DNA from: Candidatus Hydrogenedentota bacterium
GTDB lineage: Bacteria; Hydrogenedentota; Hydrogenedentia; Hydrogenedentales; SLHB01
Assembly (NCBI GenBank): GCA_016215105.1
Contig: JACRLJ010000006.1
Span: forward strand, 1-64,000
Length of the DNA: 64,000 nt
Reading direction: 5' to 3'
Part shown: one piece after another, positions 41,657 to 52,318 of the stretch
How positions within the stretch are numbered: position 1 is the first letter of the stretch
Layout of the letters: every line of letters begins with the position of its first letter
Translations under genes and position numbers: made by a program
The notes under the pieces: generated by a model
Database searches by the model: none
What the model was told of the DNA's origin: nothing
What the model saw: only the letters and a program-made list of their open reading frames with translations

Positions 41657-44600
41657 TCAGATCTTCAAGCGCTTGTACGGATGAATCTCGACGGGACCCA
41701 ACAGACCGGAGCGCGGCAGTGGCGTGAATCCCAACAGCTCTTGAGCAGGGGAGTGTGTATCGTTGAGACCGTGCCCAAGCCGGTCTTGGAGATCCTGGGG
41801 CACAGGCGGAAACTCGGTGAGCCCGGAGACGCGGTTAATGAGCGTGTTCGTTACCCGAACTACGATTTGGTTGCTCCCGCTCCGCGCGTGTCCGGAAATG
41901 TCGAGGCGTTGGCCTCGTATCCAGACCGTTCCAACAGGCTTGCCGTTCAAGATGACCTCGGCCACGTTCCCTACGGCGCCCAGGTCGAGGTACAGGCGGA
42001 TACCGTCCTGGATGTATTGTTCGGGAAGACTGAACTCGGTGGTGTATACGCCTGTGCCACTAAAATGTTTCGTCTCGGGCAAGTCCGTCCACGAAGCCAA
42101 TTCATCTAGCTGAGTCTCGTAGCGTTTAAACACCGGGCTTTCGAGTACGAGCCGCCACGGCGCGGAAAGGCGCAGGGGCGCAGGAACCTGTTGGGCCTGC
42201 GCACGGCGGATGGCGCCTCCCACATTCACGGCGTGGCCGCCCTCCCGGTCCGTCCAGCCTGTCACGGTTTTGTCATCCACGCTTTCGATCCAGGCAAGCG
42301 AACTCGACACCGCGTGGGGACGCTGTTCGCCTTTCTCGAAGACGAAGAATGTGGATTCGTACGGCCCCAAGCGCAGTGACACATACGTCACCCCGTCCCG
42401 TTCTTGGTATTCGTAGAGCGCGTGCGCAGCGCCCGAGTAGGGGTCCCATTGCGAAGGCGCCGCGCCGGCAACGTGAAACCCCGCAGGCTGATCAACCGCC
42501 CGGTCCTGAAGATTGGTGACGAAGTAGATATCCCGCTGCGCCTGCCTCCGGTGAATGAAGGACAGCCCCTCGTTGTCACGCACACCTTCCCGGACGCAGT
42601 CGAGCGCCATGTCCGGCGTCACGTGATTGCGAAGCGCCTTGAGAAACGGGTCGAGCGCGCTGGGACGCCGTTCCAGGAGGTCGCTGCGATCAATGACCGT
42701 CTTGAGCCAATAGGTCGTGCCGTGGCCATACGCGCGCTTCCCCGAACCGTCGCGTCCCACGGGCGCCTCAAACAGGCGCGCCGAAATATCGCGGACTTCG
42801 CGGTCATCCACCTGCCAATTCCGCATGCCGCAGGAAGTTTCGGGTACACGCTCCAGGGCAATGACGACACCGCCTTGGGCCGCGTAGGCCTCCACGCGCC
42901 GCAGCGACTCCACCGGCATGGCGCTGATGTTGGGCACAATCAGCGCCCGGTACGCCATTTCTCCGAGTTTCAGGGACTGGCCATCAACGGAAGACAAGCG
43001 TTGCAGGGCGTCGTCATTCACCAGGTCGAACCCGTAGCCGTTGCCGATGAGCAGGCTTCCGAGATCGCCCCAATCGAAATCGCGCGTCCAACGGCGCGCG
43101 TTCAAGGCGTCTATCGTCCACTGGTTCGCGAGCGGAGAGTAGACGGCCACGTCGGCGCAGAATTTGCCCTGCCGCAACAGGTAACAGCACCGGGCGAGGT
43201 AGTCGCTCAAGACATGGTAATAGGGCCACCACACGTTGTCCGGACTAATGTGGATGGCCGGGTAGAACCCGCGCGTCGGAGCGATGTCCGGTTCCGGGGA
43301 AGCGATGAAGCCGTGGTTGTTGAAACGGTTGGCCCCGGCGCGCAGAAACACATCGCTGGCGAGCTTCAGTTCCTCGAGTGTGGCGCGATAGGGCTGCCAG
43401 TGAATATAGGTATAGGCCTCGACGGAAACGATATTGCGCCCGTAGAGGTGTGCGCCGGACGCCACGTATTCTCTCGGGCTGATGCGCGTATCAAACCACG
43501 GTACGGAATCCTTCTCTCCCGCGGTGACTTCCATCTCGGGGATATCGACGGCGCCGGCCCCTTCAATGTTGTCGGTGACGAATCCGTACGGCTGAACCCG
43601 GCTTTCGACGCCGTGCGCCTTACACCAACTTACGAACGTATCGAAAAAGGCTTCCATCCCCATCCGGTGGAGCGCGTCGTTGACATCGTAGCGAACTTTG
43701 GGCGAGAGGTCTCCGACCTCCCACCACAGCGCCGGTAGATGCGGAATGAGATCGTACCCCGTGCGTGCGCGGAATACCGCGGGCAGGTCATCGCACCAGT
43801 AGAAGCCGTTGCGGTAAATGGGGACCTCGAAGCTGTCACCGAAAAGCGATTCAACCGTCCTTCCGAGCGAGTCTCCAAGCGCCTCTGAATACTTCTGCCC
43901 CACGTACTCGACGTAATGCGCCATGGCTTTCTTATCAAGATGGTTCACGGCGTTACCGTTGTATGGGATGGCGGACCAGAAGGCCATGATGCGCCACGAC
44001 CCCTCGGGCGCGTCCCATGTGATCCGGCCAGTGCGAACGCGGTCCGTCACGACCTGCAGAGATTCGGGGTCCAGTACGCCGTCCTTCGTCTTTCCAGCCA
44101 CGACAGCGACCAGCCGGTCGCCGGGTTTGATCTCGCGAAAGGAGCGGATCGGTTCGCGAGGATTAATCGTGGCTTCCATGGAAAGCGCTTCATCGATGCG
44201 GGCAGGACCTTGGACGATAATCGAGCTGGATAGCAATGTCTGGTTGCGTTCCTCCTGCGGGATCCAATCTCCTCCCCAGACCCAGCCGGGGCCGCCAAAG
44301 TTCAGAGACACCGTCATGTCGAGCCTGCGCGCCTCGGCCGCGGCGTGTTTCAATAAGTCGAAGTAGCCGGAGGAAAGGTACGGAACGTTACCTTTTTCAT
44401 ATTCCGGCGCCATCGTGATCTGCTCGGCGCCACCTATGCCCTGGGCGTGCATCTGGCGGAGCTGCCGCGAAATATCCTCTTTCGTAACGGCATTGCCCAG
44501 CCACCACCACCGCGTTTGAGGGCGGCAGTCCTGTGGCGGGTTGACGAATCCCTCAGATATATTCTGGCGCGCATCGTCCGCGGCCGATACCAAGGCCGGA

Positions 44601-44662
44601 CCCGAAATTGCGAGCAGGAACGTAAAAATAACTAGCCGGTGGCTGACAACGCGTCGCATCAT
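41657..44662 (-). CDS. GH106-like glycoside hydrolase (putative alpha-L-rhamnosidase), secreted
   Basis: 'NPPQDCRPQTRWWWLGNAVTKEDISRQLRQMHAQGIGGAEQI', 'LSLNFGGPGWVWGG'-type barrel segment, C-terminal beta-sandwich 'LDLGAVGNVAEVILNGKPVGTVWIRGQRLDISGHARSGSNQIVVRVTNTLINR'. Confidence 0.75.
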   Translation of the reverse strand: MMRRVVSHRLVIFTFLLAISGPALVSAADDARQNISEGFVNPPQDCRPQTRWWWLGNAVTKEDISRQLRQMHAQGIGGAEQITMAPEYEKGNVPYLSSGYFDLLKHAAAEARRLDMTVSLNFGGPGWVWGGDWIPQEERNQTLLSSSIIVQGPARIDEALSMEATINPREPIRSFREIKPGDRLVAVVAGKTKDGVLDPESLQVVTDRVRTGRITWDAPEGSWRIMAFWSAIPYNGNAVNHLDKKAMAHYVEYVGQKYSEALGDSLGRTVESLFGDSFEVPIYRNGFYWCDDLPAVFRARTGYDLIPHLPALWWEVGDLSPKVRYDVNDALHRMGMEAFFDTFVSWCKAHGVESRVQPYGFVTDNIEGAGAVDIPEMEVTAGEKDSVPWFDTRISPREYVASGAHLYGRNIVSVEAYTYIHWQPYRATLEELKLASDVFLRAGANRFNNHGFIASPEPDIAPTRGFYPAIHISPDNVWWPYYHVLSDYLARCCYLLRQGKFCADVAVYSPLANQWTIDALNARRWTRDFDWGDLGSLLIGNGYGFDLVNDDALQRLSSVDGQSLKLGEMAYRALIVPNISAMPVESLRRVEAYAAQGGVVIALERVPETSCGMRNWQVDDREVRDISARLFEAPVGRDGSGKRAYGHGTTYWLKTVIDRSDLLERRPSALDPFLKALRNHVTPDMALDCVREGVRDNEGLSFIHRRQAQRDIYFVTNLQDRAVDQPAGFHVAGAAPSQWDPYSGAAHALYEYQERDGVTYVSLRLGPYESTFFVFEKGEQRPHAVSSSLAWIESVDDKTVTGWTDREGGHAVNVGGAIRRAQAQQVPAPLRLSAPWRLVLESPVFKRYETQLDELASWTDLPETKHFSGTGVYTTEFSLPEQYIQDGIRLYLDLGAVGNVAEVILNGKPVGTVWIRGQRLDISGHARSGSNQIVVRVTNTLINRVSGLTEFPPVPQDLQDRLGHGLNDTHSPAQELLGFTPLPRSGLLGPVEIHPYKRLKI

Positions 44663-44757
44663 GGATCTCCTATGTAGTCCTTGGCGCACGGGATTGTATG
44701 CGAAACGAGGACAAATTGTGACCTGCTTGGCGCCGTCCGAAACAACTAATCCAAAAT

Positions 44758-44798
44758 ATCCTTGCAATTTGTCCACGGCGTGGACAAATTGCAAGGAT
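44758..44798. promoter_or_regulatory. Perfect 41-bp palindrome in a divergent promoter region
   Basis: atccttgcaatttgtccacg-g-cgtggacaaattgcaaggat; extra half-site ggacaaattg at 44709-44718. Confidence 0.7.
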
Positions 44799-44861
44799 GA
44801 ACCCTCGACGCATAGAGTACCGTGTACGTGGCAGGAAGCGTGTAGCGCGAAAGGAAAGAAA

Positions 44862-47800
44862 ATGGTTCGTACGTTTGCCATGTCCGGTCTCATTATGGTT
44901 CTTGCCGTTGCGAGCAAGCCTGCCCACGCCCTGGACTACCGTATGGCGGCGTATCACAAGACCGTCATCGGCGCGAGCGAAACCGCGCCGCACGTGATCG
45001 TGTTTACCTATCTCAAGGACGGCGTTTCCTACACGCGCTCCAACGTCCTGGCGAAACTCGTGCCCAAACGGTCGGACAAGGATAGCGCCCCAGAAGGACT
45101 TCACGTGGAGGATTTCCCAGGGGGTGTGACTTCTGACTTCGACACGGGGAGCGTACACATTCGCACGGAAACGGAGCCGCTCCTGATTGGCCGGGGAACA
45201 GAGGCCTGGGAAGGCGCGATGCTCTATAGCATCGAGTCCGACCCGGCCACGCCGCTAGCGGTGGATATCGGGGGACCGGAGCCGCAGGAGATGGGGCTGC
45301 CGCCGGGCATTTCCTCGGCCGCCCTTCAGCCGCTGCCGCAGCTCGAACTCGCCCCAGATAGCGCGTCGTTCCTCGGCGGCGCAGAAAAGATGCCCGTAGC
45401 GATCCGAGTGTCTGGAACGCTTGTGTCTAATGGTCTTGCGGCGCAGGCTCGATTCGATTCGGGGCGCGGCTGGATTCTTCTGACCTATGCGGACACCCTC
45501 GAACGCGCCAAGGAGATTGCGCGGCTCGATCCACTGGCGGCGCGCGCGCAGGTGACCGCGCATTACGCGGCCTTGCTCGAAAATCAGATCGACACCCCGG
45601 AGGAAACGATCAACCAGGCCTTTCGCGCGGCGTTGTACAACCTCGAATACAATTGGATCGCACCCTACGGTTGGAACGAGTGTATCCACCACTGGCTATC
45701 GCTTTGGCACAATCAACATACCGCGGGCGCGGAGTGGATTGGTCAGGAAGATCGCTCGCGGCAATGCACGGCCTACCACGCCGAACATCTGCTACCGGGT
45801 GGCGCGATTCCACAGTTCTATCCCAACGGGCGCACGCACCGCGACTTCGGCGGCTCGAACCAATTTTGGACGTGGCAGGCGCGGCATTACTGGAGATTTA
45901 CCGGGGACAAATCCTTCGCGGAAGCCGTGGCGCCGGCTCTGGACAAGGTCTTGGCGCAAACCTTCGCCGAACACGATCCCGACGGAAATCTTCTGCTGGA
46001 CTGGGGCCAGCAAATCGGCAACCAGGAAGACTTCGTCCAGTTCTATCACGACGCCGCCACGCCGACCATCGAGGTCATCAATATGATGCGGACGGCTGCG
46101 GAATTCGCGGAGGCCAGAAGCGATGCCAAAGCCGCTGCGATGTGGAATGCGCGGGCGGATACCGCTCGTGAGCGGCTCTGTTCCGCGCTTTGGATGCGTG
46201 ACTTGGGCCGCTTTGCGTCGTATGTCGACGAACACGGCAAACAGCGTCCGGACGCGCAATATCACGCCTTTCTCTATCCCGCGCTTTGGGACATCGTGGA
46301 TCCACTGGACGCCTACAGCTCGTTGCGGCATGTGCATGACCGGCTCACCGGCGCAAACGGGGACGTCTATTGCTCGAACAATTTCCCGAATCACGATGTG
46401 GGCACGTGGGGCATGCAAAGCGGCGCGGCGCAACAGCCCTGGGCCGCGTGGGCGTTCTCCAAGGCCGGGCAATTCGAGCATACGTGGCGTCCATTGAAGG
46501 CCGTGTCGGACTGGGTGATGAGCCCGGAACACCGCGGCGCCTGGCCGGAAATCTCCACCGAACCCACCCCCGCGTATTTCACGCCGCCCGCGGGACTGTT
46601 TGTCGCCTCGGTCGCGGAAGCCCTGTTTGGTCTGCGCGTGGATGCCCCGTCGGGAGTAGTAGAAATCGCGCCATCGTTTCCCGAACACTGGCCCCGCGCC
46701 TCCATGCGCCTCGCGCATTATTCCGCCGAATATCGCCGCAGCGGAGCGCGTTTGGGCTACACCGTACGTAGCGCAACGCCCCTGGCGCGCCGGCTGAAAT
46801 GGACCCTGCCGCCCGCCCGCGTCGCGCGCGTGACGGCCAACGGCGCCCCGCTCCCGTTCGCGGTGCAGGAAGGCGTCCAGCATATCGTACTCACGGCCGA
46901 AACCGCGGCCGAAACCGAAACCACGTTCGAGATCGAGTACCAGCCGGAGCAGTACGAAATCGACGCGCCAACCACGATCGCGGAAGGAGAACTGTTTCAC
47001 GCCAAAACTTCAGGCCTTCAAGTCCTGGACTTCGATGATCGCTGCGGCGTGCTTGCCTCCACGGACGCGTCCGATCCGGACCGATTCAATGGCCGGATAC
47101 AACGCGGTCTGCTGGCGCCGTATCTTCCCTATGGCCGGCTTGGGCTGATGACATTCTCGCGCCGCACCTTCTTTCTGCATTGCGAGACCAAACACGGCGT
47201 GCGCTTTTGGCGTCCCATCGATCTGACGATCCTTCCCAGAGTCGAAGCCGCGCCCCAGGGCGAAATCACGCTAGCGGCCGACAGCCTGGACGTTCCCCTT
47301 CTAGTGCGCAACAACACCGAATCACCGGTCCAGGGCCAAGCGTGGCTTCATGTCGCGCAAAACTCCTTCCCTGTTACCGTCGATATCCCCGCGCGCTCGG
47401 AAATCGAAACCCAAGTAACCGTGCCCGCTTCTCTCGCGGCGCTGTTCTCCCTCGGCGATAATCGTGCCTCGCTTGCGCTGCCCGGCGAGGAGCCGGTCGC
47501 GTTTACCCTGCCGTGCGTCCAACCCTTCCGCGATAACGCCCCGCTGCGGGAATTCGCCGCGAAACGCCTCACGGCCCTCGCACTCCCGGCGGATACGCTG
47601 GCGTCTGGCTTGGCGTGGACGGAGCTGAGACCGGGCGGTCACGGCGGACCGGTGGCTTGGCCCGGATGGAAACCGCCGCTCGAGGGTCTCGAGGCCCAAG
47701 CCCAGTTCGAGGCGCCGGAACTGCCGGGGCTATCGTTCCAAGCGACGCAGGGAAAATGGGCGCTCGTAGGCGAACGCATCGGGAAGCCGTATCTGCGCAT

Positions 47801-48737
47801 GGAACTGAACGGTAAAGTCTACAAGAAATTCTTCCTGCTGCTGGCCACGTTTGCCGACAACCACGACATGTACACGCGCCTCGGCCAAGTGACCGTTCGC
47901 GGACCCAAGGGAGTCATTGACGCCCGCACGTTGCATCTTCCAGGCGACGTGGACTGGTGGGAACACAAAGGTATGGGCGCCACGATGGGGACCGCGCGTC
48001 TGGGACATCCCAGCCGATTCGGTTTGTTACCGCTGCTCAAACCCGGCCAGACCGACTGGGCCGAAGGCGTCCCGCCCGCGTTTCCGCAGCCGGAATTCTG
48101 GGCCAGCAGCGTGCCGCTCACCACGCCGAACTGCACCTTTAGTGTCGTGGAAATAGAGTTGGCGGCGCCGCAGCCTGTCACATCGCTCTCCCTGAACACC
48201 GAAGGCATCTGCCCTGGATTCGCGATCATGGCGGTGACAGCCGAAACCGCCGACGACACCAGCTTGCTTCACGATACGCCGTTCCTGCCGCCCCCCGCGT
48301 TTCGCACGCCGCGCCGACTATTCTCGTTCAACACCGCCGGCGATGACGCGGGGTGGAGCTTCGACGGCGACGCCTTCTCCGTATCGGATTTCATGGGTAC
48401 AATCAGCCTCAATAGCGCGGTCAAGCGCGGCGAGGGCGCCGTCGGAAAAGCCGAATCTCCGTCCTTCACAATAGGCCCCGATGATAGTCGCCTACTCATC
48501 GAATTCATGGGAGGCCGCAACGTGAAAGGAAACCTGAGCGTTAGACTTGTCGATGCAAGTTCCGCGGAAACGCTACACACACTTGAACCGCCTGGTACGC
48601 ATATGGTGACTCCGGTCGAGATTCCGCTGAAGCCCTGGCGAGGCCGTTCGGCGCGCATCGAACTCGTGGACCAAAACGCCGATTCCAGCTACGCGTGGAT
48701 TGGCCTGAAGACGGTTTCCATATCGGAAGCTGAATAG
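44862..48737 (+). CDS. Large secreted glycosidase-like protein with (alpha/alpha)6 six-hairpin core
   Basis: Signal peptide at 44862; 'WIAPYGWNECIHHWLSLWHNQHTAGAEW', 'LLDWGQQIGNQEDFVQFYHDAATPTIEVINMMRTAAEFAEA', 'HDVGTWGMQSGAAQQPW'. Confidence 0.65.
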   Translation: MVRTFAMSGLIMVLAVASKPAHALDYRMAAYHKTVIGASETAPHVIVFTYLKDGVSYTRSNVLAKLVPKRSDKDSAPEGLHVEDFPGGVTSDFDTGSVHIRTETEPLLIGRGTEAWEGAMLYSIESDPATPLAVDIGGPEPQEMGLPPGISSAALQPLPQLELAPDSASFLGGAEKMPVAIRVSGTLVSNGLAAQARFDSGRGWILLTYADTLERAKEIARLDPLAARAQVTAHYAALLENQIDTPEETINQAFRAALYNLEYNWIAPYGWNECIHHWLSLWHNQHTAGAEWIGQEDRSRQCTAYHAEHLLPGGAIPQFYPNGRTHRDFGGSNQFWTWQARHYWRFTGDKSFAEAVAPALDKVLAQTFAEHDPDGNLLLDWGQQIGNQEDFVQFYHDAATPTIEVINMMRTAAEFAEARSDAKAAAMWNARADTARERLCSALWMRDLGRFASYVDEHGKQRPDAQYHAFLYPALWDIVDPLDAYSSLRHVHDRLTGANGDVYCSNNFPNHDVGTWGMQSGAAQQPWAAWAFSKAGQFEHTWRPLKAVSDWVMSPEHRGAWPEISTEPTPAYFTPPAGLFVASVAEALFGLRVDAPSGVVEIAPSFPEHWPRASMRLAHYSAEYRRSGARLGYTVRSATPLARRLKWTLPPARVARVTANGAPLPFAVQEGVQHIVLTAETAAETETTFEIEYQPEQYEIDAPTTIAEGELFHAKTSGLQVLDFDDRCGVLASTDASDPDRFNGRIQRGLLAPYLPYGRLGLMTFSRRTFFLHCETKHGVRFWRPIDLTILPRVEAAPQGEITLAADSLDVPLLVRNNTESPVQGQAWLHVAQNSFPVTVDIPARSEIETQVTVPASLAALFSLGDNRASLALPGEEPVAFTLPCVQPFRDNAPLREFAAKRLTALALPADTLASGLAWTELRPGGHGGPVAWPGWKPPLEGLEAQAQFEAPELPGLSFQATQGKWALVGERIGKPYLRMELNGKVYKKFFLLLATFADNHDMYTRLGQVTVRGPKGVIDARTLHLPGDVDWWEHKGMGATMGTARLGHPSRFGLLPLLKPGQTDWAEGVPPAFPQPEFWASSVPLTTPNCTFSVVEIELAAPQPVTSLSLNTEGICPGFAIMAVTAETADDTSLLHDTPFLPPPAFRTPRRLFSFNTAGDDAGWSFDGDAFSVSDFMGTISLNSAVKRGEGAVGKAESPSFTIGPDDSRLLIEFMGGRNVKGNLSVRLVDASSAETLHTLEPPGTHMVTPVEIPLKPWRGRSARIELVDQNADSSYAWIGLKTVSISEAE

Positions 48738-48784
48738 GCAGAATCGAAGGGCCTCTAACAAGACCTCGGAGCGGTTGGCGAAAA

Positions 48785-48847
48785 GTAGCGCCGGCTTCCA
48801 GCCGGCAAAGTCCAGTCGCCACGAAGCCGGCAAGATGCCGGCGCTAC
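48785..48847. repeat. GTAG-type REP pair (63 nt), copy 2
   Basis: gtagcgccggcttccagccggc...gccggcaagatgccggcgctac; same length and spacer as 21481-21543. Confidence 0.8.
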
Positions 48848-48981
48848 GACCGACGAATAAGGACTTTGTTAGAGAATCTAAGAGCTGGAAAGTCAGAGTG
48901 GATTGGGAATACCATCCATCCGAACGGCGGGACCGCCACGGCGACTGGGCGCAACATAATAAACGGGGTAAGGAAGAACTT

Positions 48982-51900
48982 ATGGAAACGTATTTCGTGC
49001 GGATGCGGATTTCGCTCAAGGTGGCGGTGACAGGGATGATCGCGGTCTTTCTAGGAGGTCTTACCGTGTGCGCAGATGCGGATGAATACGTCAAAGACGC
49101 GGGGACGACATGGACCCTCGGCACGAAAACCGTCGAGCGCCAGGTAACGCTGGAAAACGGCAAACTGCTGCTGACGCATTTCAAGGACAAGTCGTCCGGA
49201 CAAGAGTTGATCGCGGATGGGGCGGCCTCACCCGAGTTCAGCTTCTCTATCGACACGCCCGAGAACCGGATCACGAGCGCGAGCGAAGGGTGGACCTTGG
49301 CGGGGACGCATGAGTCGAAAGGAACCCAAGGCGAGCGCTACTTCGATATCCGTTTGCAGCGGCAATCGCTCGAAGTCACCAAGAGCTACGCGATCTATCC
49401 CGATTCGAGCATCATTCGTGAATGGGTCACGGTCAAGAACCTGGGGAATGCGCCGGTTCGATTGATCGATCCCAGCTTTCTGAATCTGAGCGCGAGCATA
49501 GGCGCCCCCGACGCCTCTGATTTCCTTTGGATGACCGGGGGCGACAACCAGCCGGGTTCGTGGGACCTGAAGACCGAAAAGCTGAGCCCGGATAAGGCTC
49601 GTACCTTCGACTCGTACGATCCTTTCCCGTTTGATACATCGAAGGCGTCGTATCCCGGTGACGGAATCGACGCGAAAATCCTCAAGAATGACAAACCGGT
49701 CTGGCCGGACAGCGGCTGGAAATATGTCGCCAACGCGGCCACAACCGAGGCGTTCGATCTCTCGCTCGACGTCAAAGCCGGTGACCTATTGGCCTTTCTG
49801 GTCGATATGCACGGCAATATTGGGTTTGACACCACGGCTTTTGACCCGACCATCCTCTTTGACGACGGCGAAACGCACATCGCCAGCAAGGAGTTCAGCG
49901 GCGAACAAGGAAAGAACGGCTGGCGCTATCAGTGTCTCGAACAGGGCAAGTATGTGGACCTGGTGTATTACCCCAGTATCCAGCAGTGGCAGAAACTGAC
50001 CACGAACGCGACCGGGACACCGTTTATCGGGCAGGGCAATCAGCACCCCGATGTCGGACAGAATGCCGCGCGCGTGTGGACAGCGCCGAAATCGGGCCAC
50101 GTTCGCATCACGGGGACGGTCCGCAACTCAGGCAATGGACAAGCGCCAGGGAAATACGGGGTGCGGCCTACGACGGGGACCTATGCGCCTTGGTATGGCC
50201 TGCTTAACCACAAGACGCATCAAGGCATGTTCATCGGCTGGGATTACTTCGGGCATTGGGCCTCGTCGTTCCGCTTGGGAAGCGGCGGCGTGGTGTCCTC
50301 CGAATTGGGCGTGGCCGGGTTCAATCAAACGCTCGCGCCCGGCGAGAGCGTCACGACGCCGAAAGCTTTCGTCGGCCTGTTCCGCGACGACCTCGACAAC
50401 GCCGGCAACGAATGCCTCGACTGGCAGTACCGCTATCTATGGGATTACACGCGGGAAGAATGGTTCCCCGCGATCCGCATGCTCGGGTATTGGATGTACG
50501 GGACCGGTTGGGGCCGGCCCGGCGTCGGGTGGACCGGCGGGAATCCCGATCTGGACAGCACGTTTCGCAAGGTGTTCCGCGTGGCCGATCTGATGCAGTA
50601 CGTCGGTGCGGACGTCTACCATCGCGACTGGGGCTGGTGGGACCGGGCCGGCGACTGGAACGGACCGGACTTTCGGACCACGATCAACTATTTGCGCAAG
50701 CGCGGCATGGGCCAACTGATCTACGCCTTCCTATACACCGTGGACCCCGAATCCAAGGTTGCGAAGGAGCACCCGGACTGGTTAATCGGGGGCTGTTTGG
50801 ACATGTCCAAGCCCGAAGTCGTGGCGTTTATGAAAGGACAGTTGGACGAGTTTGTCGAGCGCTGGGGTAATTTCGAGTGGCGTAATGACAGCTTCTTCAC
50901 CGCCCAACGCGACGGCGCCGATACCGTAATGCTGGCTCAGGACGAAGGCCTGCGGCAGGTCATCCGCGGATTCTTGGACAAGCATCCGGGCTGCGCATTC
51001 CAGGCCGTCAACGGCGGAGGTAACTACGGCGGCTACGACTACACACGCTACGCTTCGTCGTTTTCGTTCAGCGACGGCGCCGTGGGCATCCTGAGGAACT
51101 ACTATGCCTCGCTGCTCTTCCCGCCCGACAAGACCAGCGACATTCCCGACGTGTGGAATCCGGATAAGTACGATAAGGCCACCTGGCGCGGACTGCTCTG
51201 CATAAACTTTGATATGACCGGCGACACGTGGGACCCCGCAAAACTCGAGGGGCTTCGCGAGCTGATCGACATCTATCACTATCTGCATACGCAGGGCGTA
51301 GTGGGCCGATGGGTCCACGTCTACCGCCCCGTCATCGAAGGTGACGACGCCACAATGTATCTTCAGCGCCTTAGCCGCGACAAGCGCCGCGGTATTCTCA
51401 TCCCGAAACGGCCCGCCCCCGGCCCGATAACGATCAAACCGAAAGGACTGGCGCCGGACGAGAAGTACGAGGTGTCGTTTCACGAATCCGCGGCCCCCGA
51501 GACGCGAACCGGCGCCGATCTGATGGCGAAAGGAATCGCGATCGCGAGCATGGCGCCGGGTGAACTGATCTACCTCAACCTGCCGCTTCATCCCGGCAGC
51601 AAGCTGGACAAGACCCCGCCTACTCGCCCGCGCCGTATCACCAAGCATTTGGGAGAGAATATGGGGTACCCGGGCGTCGAGCTTACCTGGAAGCCGGGGA
51701 AAGACAATAACTGGGTTTCGTATTACGAGATTAGCCGCAACGGAGTTCCAATCGACAAAGTCGCCAAGGGCGGTTTCTACTTCGATCACTCCGCGGGCGC
51801 GGACTTGGCCGCCACGTACGAAGTGCGCACCGTGGATGGCGCCGGGAACGCGTCGAGTAATACCTTGGCCAACGGCCCCAAGTGCAAGCCCAGCCGTATC

Positions 51901-52275
51901 GTGGACGACGCGGATGGGCTGACACTCTCGGGAAAATGGGAACACAAGACAGGCCTATTGCCGGCCTATGCGGGAACGCTGTCCACGTCCAATGAAAAGG
52001 GCGCTCACGCGGACCTGAGTTTCGAGGGAAAGAAGGTCCTCGTGTTCGTGAAGATGGGAGCGGACTGCGGCAAAGCGGCCATTCGCATTGACGATCTTCC
52101 CCCGGTGACGGTGGACACCTATTCCGCGGACGACATCTGGGGCGTGTGCGTCTTCCAGAAGGAACTCTCCACCGCAGGGCCGCATACGCTGCGCATCGAA
52201 GTCATCGGCGTGCATTCCGAACGGGCGAAGGACAACTTCGTCAATATTGACGGCGTCCGCGTGGTCACGGAATAG
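48982..52275 (+). CDS. GH36-like (clan GH-D) secreted glycosidase with Fn3-like and C-terminal accessory domains
   Basis: N-terminal beta-sandwich 'VTKSYAIYPDSSIIREWVTVKNLG'; barrel 'YVGADVYHRDWGWWDRAGDW', 'NFEWRNDSFFTAQRDGAD'; Fn3-like 'VELTWKPGKDNNWVSYYEISRNG'. Confidence 0.65.
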   Translation: METYFVRMRISLKVAVTGMIAVFLGGLTVCADADEYVKDAGTTWTLGTKTVERQVTLENGKLLLTHFKDKSSGQELIADGAASPEFSFSIDTPENRITSASEGWTLAGTHESKGTQGERYFDIRLQRQSLEVTKSYAIYPDSSIIREWVTVKNLGNAPVRLIDPSFLNLSASIGAPDASDFLWMTGGDNQPGSWDLKTEKLSPDKARTFDSYDPFPFDTSKASYPGDGIDAKILKNDKPVWPDSGWKYVANAATTEAFDLSLDVKAGDLLAFLVDMHGNIGFDTTAFDPTILFDDGETHIASKEFSGEQGKNGWRYQCLEQGKYVDLVYYPSIQQWQKLTTNATGTPFIGQGNQHPDVGQNAARVWTAPKSGHVRITGTVRNSGNGQAPGKYGVRPTTGTYAPWYGLLNHKTHQGMFIGWDYFGHWASSFRLGSGGVVSSELGVAGFNQTLAPGESVTTPKAFVGLFRDDLDNAGNECLDWQYRYLWDYTREEWFPAIRMLGYWMYGTGWGRPGVGWTGGNPDLDSTFRKVFRVADLMQYVGADVYHRDWGWWDRAGDWNGPDFRTTINYLRKRGMGQLIYAFLYTVDPESKVAKEHPDWLIGGCLDMSKPEVVAFMKGQLDEFVERWGNFEWRNDSFFTAQRDGADTVMLAQDEGLRQVIRGFLDKHPGCAFQAVNGGGNYGGYDYTRYASSFSFSDGAVGILRNYYASLLFPPDKTSDIPDVWNPDKYDKATWRGLLCINFDMTGDTWDPAKLEGLRELIDIYHYLHTQGVVGRWVHVYRPVIEGDDATMYLQRLSRDKRRGILIPKRPAPGPITIKPKGLAPDEKYEVSFHESAAPETRTGADLMAKGIAIASMAPGELIYLNLPLHPGSKLDKTPPTRPRRITKHLGENMGYPGVELTWKPGKDNNWVSYYEISRNGVPIDKVAKGGFYFDHSAGADLAATYEVRTVDGAGNASSNTLANGPKCKPSRIVDDADGLTLSGKWEHKTGLLPAYAGTLSTSNEKGAHADLSFEGKKVLVFVKMGADCGKAAIRIDDLPPVTVDTYSADDIWGVCVFQKELSTAGPHTLRIEVIGVHSERAKDNFVNIDGVRVVTE

Positions 52276-52293
52276 AACTGCTGTGTCCCGCGC

Positions 52294-52318
52294 GGGAGGG
52301 TCGGCGTCCTCGCCGACC
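52294..52318 (+). repeat. GGAG/TCCT-type REP-like hairpin
   Basis: gggagggtcggcgtcctcgccgacc; differs from 558-582 by a paired C/G to G/C change in the stem. Confidence 0.75.

Noticed and set aside
42404-43738. 444-aa plus-strand ORF inside the GH106-like gene
   Set aside because: Shadow ORF; no domain-like content, whereas the minus-strand frame has conserved hydrolase motifs.
44541-44861. N-terminal extension of the six-hairpin protein ORF
   Set aside because: Overlaps the divergent gene start and the 41-bp palindrome; a signal peptide begins at 44862.
48775-48981. N-terminal extension of the GH36-like ORF ('SSAGFQPAKSSRHEAGKMPALR')
   Set aside because: This is translation of the 48785-48847 REP pair; a signal peptide begins at 48982.
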